64,000 nt of DNA from Fennellomyces sp. T-0311 (GCA_025266875.1 JALLLT010000026.1:434001-498000), one strand, 5' to 3'. Positions 26,428 through 43,707 are shown, numbered from the stretch's first letter. The notes: generated by a model from the letters alone, not told the origin. Made by a program: numbers and translations.

Positions 26428-26791
26428 TCACAAAACTCGATGCGCGTCGCCACATTTATTCCTAAAAGCCTGTAATTTTGCATCGAGCGCAAGCATTGCG
26501 GCAGCAATTGAACCAATGTCTGGCAATATTTCCATAGCTTGCACAAAACTTCTTGGAAAGTCGACATTTTGATGCATGTTTTTCTGTATATCATCTCTTT
26601 CTGAATGGATTCCTTCACCATCAAATCCATTCCGGTCGCTGATAGATATAGATTCGCCTCTGTTTTTCAGGTTGCGTATGTCATATCTCTTGCAACTATT
26701 CAATTGCATAGTGCAACCTTTAATGTAAAAATATATAACTTACATTGTAATAAGGTCCGCATCCTTCCACATCACAAATTATATCCTGCAT
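26428..26791 (-). CDS. Possible two-exon orphan gene
   Basis: Exon 1 starts MQDIICDVEGCGPYYN and ends at a consensus GTAAGT donor. An intron of about 50 nt ends TTGCAAG, and exon 2 continues in frame with RYDIRNLKNRGESIS through DFPRSFVQAMEILPDIGS to DAHRVL, about 104 residues. The in-frame splice and the helix-like C-terminal half (IAAAMLALDAKLQAF) support a real gene. I do not recognise the family. It lies in an accessory island next to an F-box/LRR gene. Confidence 0.4.
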
Positions 26792-27312
26792 AAAATTCAA
26801 ATAGGCGCCCTTGATTAAATATATTATGTGTCTGTACCGCATAGTACTTTCTACTGTTCGCGTAAATTAAATCCGTTGTGCCACAGCTTTACTAATTGCT
26901 GGCTCGTTGTCGTAATAATACTAATATCTCGCCGGCTCTCAATCTTCCAATGATTGTGAATGTGACATAAGCATGTTGTTTTCAAAAATGACTATCAATG
27001 TAAGCTGAAAACAAAGAGATAATTAAAACCATATGCAGGCTTATTGGCTGTCAAATGAGCTCTTTTAGTTACGTAATTTGGGAGTACGATCTATAGAAGC
27101 AGATTATTTGCTTTGGTGCCATTGTCTTCTAACGGTACAGATATGCTTCTACTCAATATTATAAAAGAACTTGGCCAGCTATGTATACTTTCTGAGAAAC
27201 ACTTTACGACCTTTTCCATTGAACATTTTAGCATAACTTACTGTCAACCATTGGAGTTACTTCTGTTACTAGTGAAGCGACAGAATTTGGCCCAATAGGA
27301 GTTAAAGTGAGC
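26792..27312. other. Intergenic spacer
   Basis: AT-rich spacer between the minus-strand orphan gene and the plus-strand F-box/LRR gene, so it would contain both promoters. No recognisable feature. Confidence 0.4.
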
Positions 27313-28835
27313 ATGGATAATAACAATAGTATAATTCCGCATGCACGTCTAGGATTGAATAACCCTACAAGGCAACCCGAAACTATCCCGCCTCTGAATT
27401 TTACATTTAAAACGCTCCTAGGCCGCTATACAGATATTAACACTGAGGAAACCCGAGCCGTGGTATTAAACTGGCCTTTGTTATGGCGTACGTTAACAAA
27501 CTGCGGATTTGAGACAGAATCGCTCAGCAAAGTTCTATCCACATATCAGCAAAGTATTAAAGGAGATTACGTGCAAGCACTTGATCTGAAACTAGATCTT
27601 GGACAATCATCTCAACAATTTACAGATCCACGCGAAATCACTAGAATCATAAATTTAGTTGCCAGGATTGGCTGTCGTAATATCCGGAAAGGTGATTATT
27701 GGTACAACAAGTATTCGATATAAATATTAGTTGTCTGTTAACATTGTTGATACTTCTATGTATAGCTACGTTTAACGTGATAAACTCAGACATCGATTGG
27801 CTTCTGTCATTCACCAGACTTACTGGAAATAGCCTTACGCACCTCACTGTGGACTTTTGGCTATCCTATAGTGACGATACAGCATTAGTAGTCCCAACCG
27901 TAGTATTGAAAAACTTCCCTAATTTATGGTTCCTTTCATTGCGGTTGAGGCGAATATCTGAGGACTCCAAAGTATATCCAGGGATGTCACTGGAACATTT
28001 TGACCAGTCTCCAATGACAGAAAATCACCGGCACCTTGTGACCCTGGAACTCCATATACAGCGATCACGATATCACTTACCGACTACAGTATTACAGAGA
28101 TTGCCAAAACTGCACCATCTAAGGCTCAACGATCGAGGACTTGTTCTATCAAACGATAGAGAAACCCGCCTTTTTTTAGATCCTCTCCTCAGACATTGTC
28201 CACAGCTAGAAACGTTGAGTTATAACCCAAATTCTTTTAAACTACCGGACTACACAGAGAGAGCAAAATACACGATAGGGGATTATATCTCTCTGCTAGA
28301 TTTATCAGAGCCGCCACCACTTCCGGCACAAGGACGGGGAGGACTGAAGCATCTATGCATAGACGATCATCAACGTGGCAGGATTAGTATCATACACCAT
28401 TTAAATATCTTGATTCCGTTGTTTCACACCACCCTCCAGGTGATCGACCTTGGTTACCTGCTCTCAGAGCAGCTCAGTCTTTTAGCACAGTTTCAGTTTC
28501 CGAGTCTAGAGGTGTTTCAGTGTACGGGCGACTACATCGAATCTATCTGGGTCCGACCACATTCGACGTATCGTGTTGGTGATACTCGGCCTGACTTTAC
28601 TGGATTATTTGTTAGCTTTTTCGAAAAAGCGCCACGGCTATCGTCCATCAAGCTGTGTAATTACTCGATCAGGGACAACATTCTGGACTTTTTCCGTACG
28701 CCTTCTACCATTCCTTACATCTCAAGAAGGCTACTGACAATCCATTACTGTCAAGGGATAACTGACGAAGCTATTACCGCCTTTAATGAGTATCCATATG
28801 ATACTAATGTATCGTACGTTTCTCCAATACTGTAA
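27313..28835 (+). CDS. F-box/LRR-family protein with degenerate F-box
   Basis: Two exons, about 480 residues. The C-terminal three quarters is a run of irregular leucine-rich repeats, for example LTHLTVDFWLSY, FPNLWFLSLRLRRI, LPKLHHLRLNDRGL, CPQLETLSYNPNS and LSSIKLCNYSI. It is homologous along its length to the gene at 45512-46979: each has the W-x-T-L-T segment, a conserved phase-1 intron after (I)RK/(I)EK, and matching repeats. The N-terminal F-box seen in the paralogue (LPQEIQSSIFSHLS) is missing or unrecognisable; only WPLLWRTLTN remains. F-box proteins recruit substrates to SCF ubiquitin ligases through Skp1, so this member may bind a target without Skp1, or may be decaying. There are no internal stops. 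Confidence 0.65.
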
Positions 28836-29173
28836 TCAATAACTGATTGATATGCTATGATGGATAAGTAGTAATAAAATTCCATATAGTGAGAGCGGGT
28901 ATTAACATTGATTGATCGAAATAAATAATATGAATGATCTGGATGGTCGTGTTATGATGAAAACGTGACGACCTGAGTCGATTTCAAGTGAGTGAGAATC
29001 ATCGGGGATGGCAAAGAGCTTCGCCCTCCTGTCAAATTGAAATTGAGTCACAGCACGTTCTTTTACCGAACTTCTCTTTCCCAAAAAAAAACTTAAATCT
29101 CACTGAACAAACGATTTACGCACGATCCGTTCGATTCCGGGCTCATTTTCTCGACGTTACGTAGTGTTCAATC
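28836..29173. other. Intergenic spacer before RPC1
   Basis: A spacer of about 340 bp holding the F-box/LRR gene's 3' end and the RPC1 promoter. An A-run lies at about 29082-29090. No other feature is seen. Confidence 0.4.
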
Positions 29174-34454
<5,281 letters not shown>

Positions 34455-34878
34455 TACTGCATCTGTAATTCATCAATGTAAAATAAAAATTCAAGTACCA
34501 TGCCTTTAATAATTCAGTCACGATCGTTTGCCTTAGTTTTTACACTCTATGGAAATGCATGTCGGTCTATTTTAAATGGGTTAACTATCAGACGCATTTC
34601 ATGCATATTTGCCTTCTTCTCTTTTGCATAATCATGCGAATCAATGCAAGTAACATATCACAGAAGCATAGATCTAGCCATGAATGATTCTCTCCTGTTT
34701 TTGTATATAAATATAGACATAATTCTGCGCATTTCCACCCAGAATTTTTTTTCGTAAAAAAAGGTAGTCGCCGAATCTACTTTTCTTCCCTGTCACTTTA
34801 AAATATCACTTCCTTTGACTCGTTGTATTTAAGAAAAAAAAGGTACCAAGCTTTTTTTCGGTACATCGAAAAATATAT

Positions 34879-34883
34879 AAAAA
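34879..34883 (-). terminator. Candidate Pol III terminator
   Basis: The first run of five T on the minus strand, about 30 nt past the end of the tRNA-Ser gene. Pol III terminates at T runs of four or more. Confidence 0.45.
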
Positions 34884-34912
34884 GAAATCTGAAGCCTTGA
34901 ATGGCCTTTTTG

Positions 34913-34994
34913 CGACAACTGCAGGATTTGAACCTGCGCGGGCAGAGCCCATGAGATTTCTAGTCTCACGCCTTAACCACTCGGCCAAGTTGTC
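34913..34994 (-). tRNA. tRNA-Ser (anticodon AGA)
   Basis: An 82-nt class II tRNA. The acceptor stem pairs gacaact with agttgtc. The A box is TGGCCGAGTGG, and the anticodon stem TGAGA/TCTCA encloses CTAGAAA, giving anticodon AGA for UCU. A long variable arm (TGGGCTCTGCCCG) and the T arm GCAGG-TTCAAAT-CCTGC with the B box follow. The long variable arm and overall sequence are very close to the yeast tRNA-Ser(AGA) that I remember. There is no intron. The A34 is expected to become inosine. Confidence 0.95.
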
Positions 34995-35228
34995 CCATTT
35001 GGGATATTGTACCTTTTAATATTAGATCAAGACGTAGGTAAAATCACTTTCTTGGTGCTATAAAGATAAAAAAAGTATATAATGTTTACGCTATTTTTTT
35101 TAATTTTTTAATATTTTTTATAAGGGCCTTTAGTATAGATATGCATTTGATATCAGCTTTGTAAAATTTTAAAAATAATTTTATTTAATTTTTAAATATA
35201 TTTTTTAAATTATAATATTTAATAATTA

Positions 35229-35543
35229 TGATATTCAACAATTAGAAGAGGCAGTAAATGGCGAGACTCAAGTAATAACTAATTTATTTCATATATTGGA
35301 TCATTACTTTAAATAATAAAAGCTTATTCTTAAGAGGCTGTATCATTAATATAGTTGTAAGGCATATAAACTATAGTAGTAACTAAGGTTATATTGATTT
35401 TATTAGTATATATAAGATTATTACAATAAATGCATGTCAAGACAGAGATGTGGCTGTAAATTAGAAAATTAAAGTAACCTATTATTAATAAGCAAACAAA
35501 AGTAAGTGGTGCATAAGCTGTAATTATATTGTAGATACAACAA
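35229..35543. repeat. Interspersed repeat, copy B (AT-decayed)
   Basis: A 315-bp partner of 898-1212. Most transitions relative to copy A run from C to T or G to A. It lies about 235 bp upstream of the tRNA-Ser gene (whose 5' end is at 34994), a place often targeted by fungal LTR retrotransposons. No coding capacity. Confidence 0.7.
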
Positions 35544-35706
35544 CTATAGTACTTAAACCTATATAAGTTTTACTAATAGTTATTATAATGAACACATGTT
35601 AAAAATAAGGATTCAACTATAAATTGAAAAATAATATTGTTTGTTGTTAATTAAGCAAGCAAGAGTAAGTAATGTATGAGCTATAATAATATTATGAATG
35701 CAATAG
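35369..35706. repeat. Diverged tandem duplication, period about 170 bp
   Basis: Two units begin with the same 10-mer (aactatagta) at 35369 and 35542, and share scattered blocks such as taagcaa-caa-agtaagt and a final taattat/tagataca-like end. The first unit is part of copy B; the second has no partner at 898-1212. The duplication therefore happened in this locus, or copy A lost a unit. Confidence 0.5.
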
Positions 35707-36227
35707 TAAAGCAAGGTAATTCAAAATTAGTATAATATATATTATAAAGGTATAAGCTTTTTAAGCTATTTATGGTGTCTATTATCTAAGTAATAAGGAA
35801 GTTCAAGCTACTAATAAGATTATAAAGTTGAGCTAAGTATCGAATTATTTTTTGCTAAGACTTTTATGCTAATCAATAACTGTAACGTAAACACTTTATA
35901 AAACTATTAAAAGAAAATGCAAGTATGCTTATTTAGACATAAACTTGTACGTATGACTTTTGGATGTTCACACAGGTCCTGCAATATAATTGTAGGCGTT
36001 ATTGCTTAAAGATATTGCACTTGCAGGCACACACACTTGGATTAGAGGCAACGGTGTTGGCAAAACAGCTCAAGAAGCATAATGAAGATCTTTTGTTTCT
36101 AGTACCATAGTTATTAATAAGAAGATAGAAACCTAGTAAAACAGAATCTGGTTTCAAATGCATTTAAAAGGAAGACAGATGCACCGGCTTTAAAAATTAT
36201 TTTTCTCTTCAGCTTATTCTGATCGGC

Positions 36228-38771
36228 ATGGAATCCGACACGACAGAGCTTGCCAGTCAATTAACCCAGTGGACTCAGCGATTGAATGAACGAAAAGAAG
36301 CGCTGCAATCAGAGCTTCAACGACTTCAAGTATTCCGCAATGATTACGACGCGCTCGAAAAGACACTCTCTACGCTACCAGATCAAACCACTCGATCGGC
36401 GATGGCAAGTTTGCAACATGAGGAGAATATTTTCTTTGTGCTGACGGGCAAAAGATAGATCCCTATTGGAAAACTCGCATTTATGCCCGGCAAACTGATC
36501 CATACAAACGAAATCACGGTTTACCTGGGTGATCAATATTATGCAGAACGATCAGCGAAACAAGCGTTCGGCATTCTCGAACGACGAAAAGAAGGTATGG
36601 AGACACGTGTGCTTTATCGCAAGCATAATAGTAACTGTGATGTGCAGTGGTGGATGAAAACCTCCGGCTTATTGAAGCTCAAATCAATGCGCTCCAAACG
36701 AAAAGTGAGGCAGGACAAGGATCGATTCCTGCGTCAGACCTTGGGGTAGGCGTTTTCCATAGATGAATGCAAGTGGTAATTGAACCCAACGGTTAGGTAA
36801 ACGAGGAAGGTCTCCCAATTGTCGAAATCCGAGAAGAGCTGCCCGAGGAGAAGGCTCCCACTGCAGCTGAATCGAGGGAGGTACCTAGCAAGCCAACAGC
36901 CGAACCAACAGCCAAGACGTGGACTGAAAAGGAGCATAAGGATGTGATGGCCATGCTACAACGGCTTGAGGAGGAGGAAGAAGAAGACGAGCTTGAGCAG
37001 GAAATCCAGAAGCAGAAATCATCCAAGGGCGGTGCAAAAGAGGACGAGGAGGATGACGACGAAGAAGACTGGAATTGCTATGATACCGAGATTGCGGATA
37101 ACCTGTTCGATCATTTCGAAGATGATGAGGATTACGCAACTCAGGGCATTGTGGATCAAGTGGACGCGACTGTCTACGAAGAGGAAGACTTTCAGGATCC
37201 GGAATTGGATGTACAGCAGACAGCGGAAGCTGTTGCAAAGCAACAGGCGCCGGAAATTGTTACAGAACGACCTCCACCCGCCATTGATGAATCTCCACTG
37301 AAGGAGCGCGTCGCAGAAAAGAAGCCTGAGCCAAAAGCGACGGATGCAGCTAGCGAGACTGGTGCCATGCCTACGCCACTGAAAGCAAGAAAACCGTCTC
37401 GATTTAAGGTGGCCAAACAAAAAGAGCGCATGCGCCCTTCCACAGCAGCACCAGTGAAAAAGGACGATGTGGATCAACCGCCAAAGGTTGAAAAGCAGGT
37501 TGTTGAAGCAGAGATACCGGCTGTATTGAAGTCACCAAAGGACTTACCCAAAACGGGGGTAGACCACCGAGTCCAATCCACCGTCACTGAGCAGCCTGTA
37601 AGCCGAGACGTCCCCGTCATCCAAGAGTCATCACAACAAAGCACTGGCAGCGCAAAAGCCAGTGATACAAAAAAGAAAGTATCCAGGTTCAAGCTTGCGC
37701 GTGAACAAGAGCGCAATAAGACAACAGCAACTCCATCTTCATCAGACACAACAGCAACAGCCGCGCCCAGCAAGGAGAGAAAGCCATCCAAGTTCAAGCT
37801 GACTCGTCAGCACGGTACAACCAGACCACCGGATGCTGGAATAGATTTTGCAGTAGCCGTCGAGAAAATTCCAACAGTGCATGATACCCGCAAGTCATCC
37901 GAAGCAACAAAAGAGAAGCCTGCTGATGAGAAGCCAAAACGAAAAGTAACTTGGGATGAGGTGGCAACCGTGCAGGAACACGATCGATCCGCAGCCCCAT
38001 CCGCCGTTTCATCGGATTCAGCCTCTCCGTCCTACACAGCGCCAGTGAAAGAAGAGCAGAGCAGCGACAAAGGTCTTCCATTACGACCGCGTGTTATCAA
38101 GTCGCCGGCCGACATCTTTAGCGCGCTCCAGGATCAGCGGCAAATTTTTCTGGACGATGGCTACCCTTCACTGGAAACGGGTGAAGATGACATCCACAGC
38201 GGATTGGATATCAACACTCTGACGAAGGATGCCAACTTTGCATCGCAGGAAATATGGCAGCTTCGAGACGAACCCAAGAATCCTTTGATAATGCCAGGCA
38301 AAGCATCTGAAATGAAGCAGGAACCCCAGATTAGAAAAACAAAGCTTGACTCGATCACGATGAAGGGTGCAGTGATGGAACGGGAAACTGAGCCTGTTGA
38401 TTTGAATGCGGTCGAACAAGATATGGATTTGCGCGAAGTGAGTGTAGTGATAGATGTATGGGAGACCCATCCAACTGATAGATATATGCCTAGGTTACAA
38501 GTAGATACCACAGCCAGCGCAACAGTATGATGGCTGCAATGGGTGGATATTCATTTGATCAAAAGGATGTTTATGAGGTACGAGCTGGATCGCTAGTCTT
38601 TCTTTCTTACGTATCTGACGCAAGAATGTTTTGCAGGTTTACGACGAAGACATCCCGTTTCATCAGGATGGTTCAAAGGAGAATGGCGAGGAGGAACCGG
38701 AAGAAAAGCCAAGGAAAGTATCCAGGTTCAAGGCAGCACGTATGGCGGCAATAGAAAAAAGTGCACAATAG
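36228..38771 (+). CDS. URI1/Bud27 unconventional prefoldin
   Basis: About 730 residues. The N-terminal prefoldin alpha-type module has two helices and the core IPIGKLAFMPGKLIHTNEIT, LGDQYYAERSAKQAFGILER. A long acidic region follows (37000-37150), then a disordered charged region, and a C-terminal REVTSRYHSQRNSMM-type box typical of URI. Four copies of an (S/P)-[RK]FK-x-[AT]-R/K motif recur: SRFKVAKQKER, SRFKLAREQER, SKFKLTRQHG and SRFKAARMAA, the last at the C-terminus. URI binds the RPB5 subunit shared by all RNA polymerases and helps assemble them in the cytoplasm. Intron 1 (36405-36458) is GC-AG with a GCAAGT donor: it joins QTTRSAM directly to IPIGKL. Read as GT-AG, the only in-phase option is a 21-nt intron, which is implausible. 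Confidence 0.88.
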
Positions 38772-38816
38772 AGTATATAATTGATGGACGCGTTGTAATA
38801 AGCATAAAGTTTCTCT

Positions 38817-40789
38817 CTAACAAATGTTGCTGGTAGTAGCTGATGCAGGGATCAGTGCTGTGGATGCTGCCTGCTCTTGTAACCTTTTCCACATATCATC
38901 ACGATACTTGCTGCGCTTCAGCCTACGTACAGCATGGTTAGACAGTAGTTCGTATTGTTCTTCTCCAGCTTACTCTTCTTCTTTTCCTTGTCTAAATTTA
39001 TGGGTACACGCATCAAATAGCTCCGGATTGGTCTCCATAAACATTTTTAACGCGGTATAGACTAATCCCTGAATCGTTCTTCTTTCCAGAGTCAGTACGA
39101 GAATGTCCACGAATCATAATTGCTGAGATGCATACCTGTTCCAATGGGACTTTGCGTGGCTGTACAATGACGGGAACATGATAGGCATAATTATGTTAAT
39201 ATTATTGTTGATGAGCGCCACGATGTACTCATTACTCCAATAGTACAGAGCCCGCTCTGCAACCTATTTCGCACGGTTAGCCAGATATGTACGAGATGAT
39301 GCTTTGTTACTTGCCTGGAAGTGAGTGCTCGCGACACATTGAGCCAGTCGTTGGAATAGCGGCTCCATGACGTTTGACAACTCGGTCGAGTTCGTGACGT
39401 CCAAGATGTTCTCAAGCTCATTAAGAAACATTACTTCTTTGGCGCTGTTGACTTTGGGCCAGTAGCGCAACATCCCGTGGATAACCTAGCGCAATTGTAA
39501 GTGGTACGCACTTTCAGTATCGTTAAAATTAGCAAACTCACCTCTACAGTTAATGTTGGATCTTTCTCTAGAAACTGAACGATACAGTAGTCCAGTTGAG
39601 GATGATATATAGCGAGACCCGACGGTTTGTGTAAAGGGATCAGCACGCGAGATAGGAATGTTTTGTGTTCTTCCTTCAACGGGAGTGCAAAGCCATTGAT
39701 AATGCTATTATTAGTGTGCTGGTCAGCCAAGATCACCATTCACTGTCCGTTGCACTGTAACTTACCTTCCCAAGATCTCCAGTAGCTCTGCAATCCCATT
39801 AAATCGCTCTGTTTCGTAGATATACTGGAAGAAAATGTGATTGATGGACCGTCTAATGAATGCACGAAGGTTGAGGAATTTTCCGTATACTCGGTGTAGA
39901 ATGGTCTTGAGAAAGTCGCGCTCACGCGGATCCTCGCTGTCAAAGAGGTCCAGAAGCTAGGTTTTATACATGTTAATTGGGCAGCTTGGATGGTTTACCT
40001 TCATGGCATTTATATATACCTGGATAACAAACTTTTGGTCGATATGGCGCTTGGCAGCGTGCGAGTTGAAATCGGGTGATTCGAGGAAGCGCAAGAAGAT
40101 TTCATAGACCAGTTGAATATGTGGCCATCCCGTTTCAAAAGCAGGTTCTTCCGCCTCCAGGTCGAAGCCTTCGGATCCAGGGCATATTTGTGGCGGTGGT
40201 ATGGCTCTAAAGAGGTTGATAGCAAACTACTATCACCGGTTATACGACTGGGATGGAAATAGTCTCTAGCAAATTACCATGCGGACAATGTCTGCATAAA
40301 TGGTGTCACTGAACACCCCTCTCGCGGTGGAAACATAATCGAGAATCTCTTGCAGCGCACTACGCTTGATTTCCTTATTCATCAGGTCGGACGAGGCATC
40401 ATTGAAGTCGAACAGGATCTGGCATTGGGCCAGCTTGCGGACGAGCAGCTCATGGCGGTAGGTGGGTGGCACCTCTTTTTTGGTTAGGTTGGTATCAAGC
40501 TGCTGGGGAATTGTTTCAGGGCTCTGGTGACTCACCGTGGAAATTCGGATACCTCTCAAGCTCAATTTTCTGGTACACGTAGAAGCGAGACGACTTTTGA
40601 CGGCGAGGGGCCTTGCTGACGGAGATAGGGTCTTTGGGGGTGGATCGGCTCATCATCGGCGGTATCATGGCTGCGGTGTCACTGCTCTCTGCGAATTGGG
40701 GTTGTACCAAACCTTCTGGCTTTGCAATGCATCAATGCAAACGTTAAATACCAAGGGGTTGCAGGACTCACGTTGTATTGCTCGCTCAT
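38817..40789 (-). CDS. PP2A regulatory B56 (B') subunit, Rts1-type
   Basis: About 480 residues. Exon 1 is only MSEQYN, then [20 protein letters not shown]. The conserved HEAT-like B56 core begins [19 protein letters not shown] and [20 protein letters not shown]. It continues with LYFIYETERF-type [74 protein letters not shown] and [20 protein letters not shown]. The tail is [21 protein letters not shown]56 subunits direct the PP2A catalytic core to substrates, including centromeric shugoshin and stress pathways. The N-terminal extension is far shorter than in budding-yeast Rts1. The stop lies 45 bp from URI1's stop, so the two 3' UTRs must overlap. Confidence 0.92.
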
Positions 40790-43443
40790 TGCTGAACCAT
40801 TGCCCGGTCGTGTAAACGCATTGTCGGGCGTTCGCTGCCGTATCTTGGAATCGTGTGGCAGTCGACTTCTAGACAACTGCCATTTCTTGAATGAGTATAA
40901 CCAAACCGGGCAATTCATGGCTGCCAGCATACCACGCCCTTGATTCCCTTCATCATTATGCGTCAATGGCTGCTGCGATGGGTCGGTCTCACTGCTGATT
41001 CGGGCGTTTGTTGGGTACGCGAAAAAAAGGGAAAGAGAGCGGGTACGACAAGGCATGACCATTTTTCTTGTTCCGAGTATTTGCCAGTAAGGGAGGGTGG
41101 ATTCCACACAAAGGGAGTAGCAACAGGGAGCTTTCATTACTGTCCAGAGCTATTGGGATACGAGTCCACTTTTGCGATCAAAAGAAGAAACGCGCCTGCG
41201 TGTCGCTACTGCTAAACTGGTTCTTGTCCGTGCTGCCTTGCTTGTCTGCATGAGCTGCGGTCGACTGTTCCGTGTTCGATTACTTTACTTTGGTCATGTC
41301 CAAGCGTTTTTGGAAGGTCCCTTGCTCCATGCCCTTTTCACTCGGAAGAGTATGCAGGAATAACAAATGGACGAGTGCATTGCTTTGCAATCATCGAGTC
41401 CCTTAATATGTATATGATACTCTCAGGCGAAAACCCTGATACGAAAGTGAAATCAGGAATCTGCCTACCGCTTCATCCCATGGAGGTTGTTGCGAAATGA
41501 ACGTTGCACGCGACAGAACCAACCCATGTTCTCGTCACGAGGGGTAGATGGCCTTCAAGACGCTGAAATGATGATACTGCAGCGAACTGCAATAACGAAT
41601 AAATTCTGAGAAGCATCCTATCGAATTGTATGCATAGCAAAGCTAAGCTTACCGATCCAGAACAGGGTTATATTTAAGATGTTCTTAGTGGTACGTCTAT
41701 CCCAAGCTGTTTTACCATTGCCCTAACTGAAAGGGTCTCATTAATGATACTACAGAGCATAATCGCCGTTGTCTTGACATTAATAGTAGTAACTAAACGA
41801 TTACCTGCAGGAGTCTAACAGGTTTTTGCTAAATGTAGTTTTATGCAAGAGGGCGAATTACAGGAGTACCAAATCTATGGCGGTTAATTACTTCAAACGC
41901 GAGAATAAGCGCGTGCACACTCGTTCAAATCCTTAAAGTACGTGCCATATTATAGGTACGACAAGTGTCAACGCCCGCTTTTCTCCACAAAACTTAGGTT
42001 TCTACCTCAATCAGTCAAAAAACATGTTCCTGAAAAAAAATCAAAAAATACCATTCTTTTGCTTTGGTTATACGTATTTCTTTAAATACAAATAACGCGA
42101 AAGATGTACTCAGTACATTAGAAGAAATGATCTACATCATTATCACTACAGACAGTACTGTTTCAACTGGAGCCATTATGATGGGAGTAGGAGACATCCT
42201 GTGGACAAAAATAGAACCATTGTGCAGCAAGAGCGCCTTTTCTGTTCAGAGAAGCTATAATGCCAGGGACGGTAGTGACGGAATCCTTGTGCTAACGAGT
42301 TTCATTGCTGTGCCAAGATATACTATCCAAAAAGTACGGTAAAGGGGACCCTTAAGTCGATCCTTTGGATCCAGCACGTGTACGTTCGGCGCTCCTAACC
42401 TGGTAAACTTTGAAACTGCATACTGCACGAATAATCATTACCGTAAGCTCGGAAACTCTAATAACATGTCTTATGAGCAAAAGTTTAAGTTGTACTCTCT
42501 GCTTTCAGTCAAATTTGATGATATCTAAATATGGTAAAGGCACTCGCAGATTTACCTACCCTGCCACGCGACAGTGGACTGTATTTTGATCGAGCTTTCA
42601 TAACATTTTGAGGACGCAAGTGTAATTTATGAGTGCGTACTGAAGTTAACAGTACTCAATAGTAATGACTTTTACAAAAGCTGTTTACACTGTAATGAAA
42701 TGCTCTGCCAGTGCGTAGAAAGCTATACTTGCATGACCACATATGTATCGACAAAACATAAGGCGTCCTACGCATCCTATTTTTTGGTAGATATCAATTG
42801 ACACATCACAACAGTAGCAAATTCCAAGATATATATATACATGTGACTGATGTGTATTATTCGAAAATCAATGGACCTCAAACAATGGTTCGGTATCTCC
42901 ACTTTAATCTAAAGTTTAACCTACCGATTGCTATTCACCAACTGCTGGTCGAAGTGCTTAAGGGTGCCTGAAAATTACATACACAAAGTTTTAAAACTAC
43001 ATAACATAAAGCTTTCTTCAATTTGCAGCTCTGATCTTTTCGGCATTAGCTACCTTTTGTTAGAAGATTGAATGCACTACGTTATAGGGCCAGCGACTGT
43101 GGATGACCGACAGTCAATGAGGCTCGCTACTTGGAGTGAAGCATGCGTGTTGAGTAGTTCCCATAAATCCTCGGATAATATAGTCCTCGTGATTTCTCTT
43201 TCTTCAGTTTAACAGAGCTGTTTAAGAGAGGTCATAGGGCAACTCGCGACGTTAATGACGATGATTACCCTTCATACGCTGGCACGACTATGTATTTCCT
43301 AAGTGGCGAAAAGTTGAATCTGGAAAAATGATTGATGAACAAGGGACGATCCATACAAGAGATCGAGATTTTTGAGAGGGCTGAGACATATCGGAACGAT
43401 AGACTCTACGTGGCGTCTAATTTTAGGTAGATGATAGCTTGCG
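40790..43443. other. Accessory island, left part
   Basis: The first 500 bp are probably the promoter and leader of the PP2A B56 gene. From about 41400 on I see no gene, only AT-rich sequence with stops in all frames. A weak 92-codon frame at 42064-42342 was not considered convincing. Confidence 0.5.
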
Positions 43444-43707
43444 CTATCGATATGGTGTTATTTCAACTCTAGATTTTCTGCTTTTCACCGCCCCGGAAAG
43501 TTGGTCTTGGCCATTGTCATTCAAGACTCTTTGTAATGTCCATATACAAGTAGAATTCCAGCCGCAATATAAAGGTTCTAACTGTGGACAAGGGTTGATA
43601 TAGATCTGACAATTACGTTTTGTTAATAGTGCATGTATCAAATTTAAAATATCGAAGTTTCGATAGCTTTTGGTCAAGACGAACAGGAAATTTAGCGAAG
43701 TATTCAA
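43444..43707 (-). pseudogene. Probable decayed F-box/LRR fragment
   Basis: An open frame of 87 codons containing NPCPQLEPLYCGWNS. This matches the LRR segment CPQLETLSYNPNS of the gene at 27313 and CKELESLDSGWYP of the gene at 45512. The surrounding residues (LIHALLTKRN before, STCIW after) also sit where the paralogues have LKHLYQSLFTY and PVYIS. Nothing else of the gene remains in frame, so it looks like a relic. Confidence 0.4.

Larger units (their letters stand above)
34455..36227. other. AT-rich intergenic region with tRNA and decayed repeats
   Basis: After the RPC1 stop come about 450 bp of 3' flank, then a tRNA-Ser gene (34913-34994), then about 900 bp of extremely AT-rich decayed repeat (35000-35900). 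The last 300 bp before 36228 look like ordinary promoter sequence for the URI1 gene. No protein gene is seen. Confidence 0.6.

Noticed and set aside
36429..36458. A 21-nt GT-AG intron in URI1 (GTGCTG to GATAG)
   Set aside because: It keeps the frame but is too short for a fungal spliceosome and leaves extra residues in the prefoldin core. The 54-nt GC-AG intron at 36405-36458 joins RSAM to IPIGKL and fits the family.
40679..41137. 152-codon minus-strand frame upstream of the B56 gene
   Set aside because: It runs through the first B56 intron in another frame. The MSEQYN start with a clean GT-AG intron explains this sequence better.
42064..42342. 92-codon plus-strand frame in the second island
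   Set aside because: Hydrophobic and unremarkable, with no splice sites extending it and no recognised motif. It is likely a chance frame.
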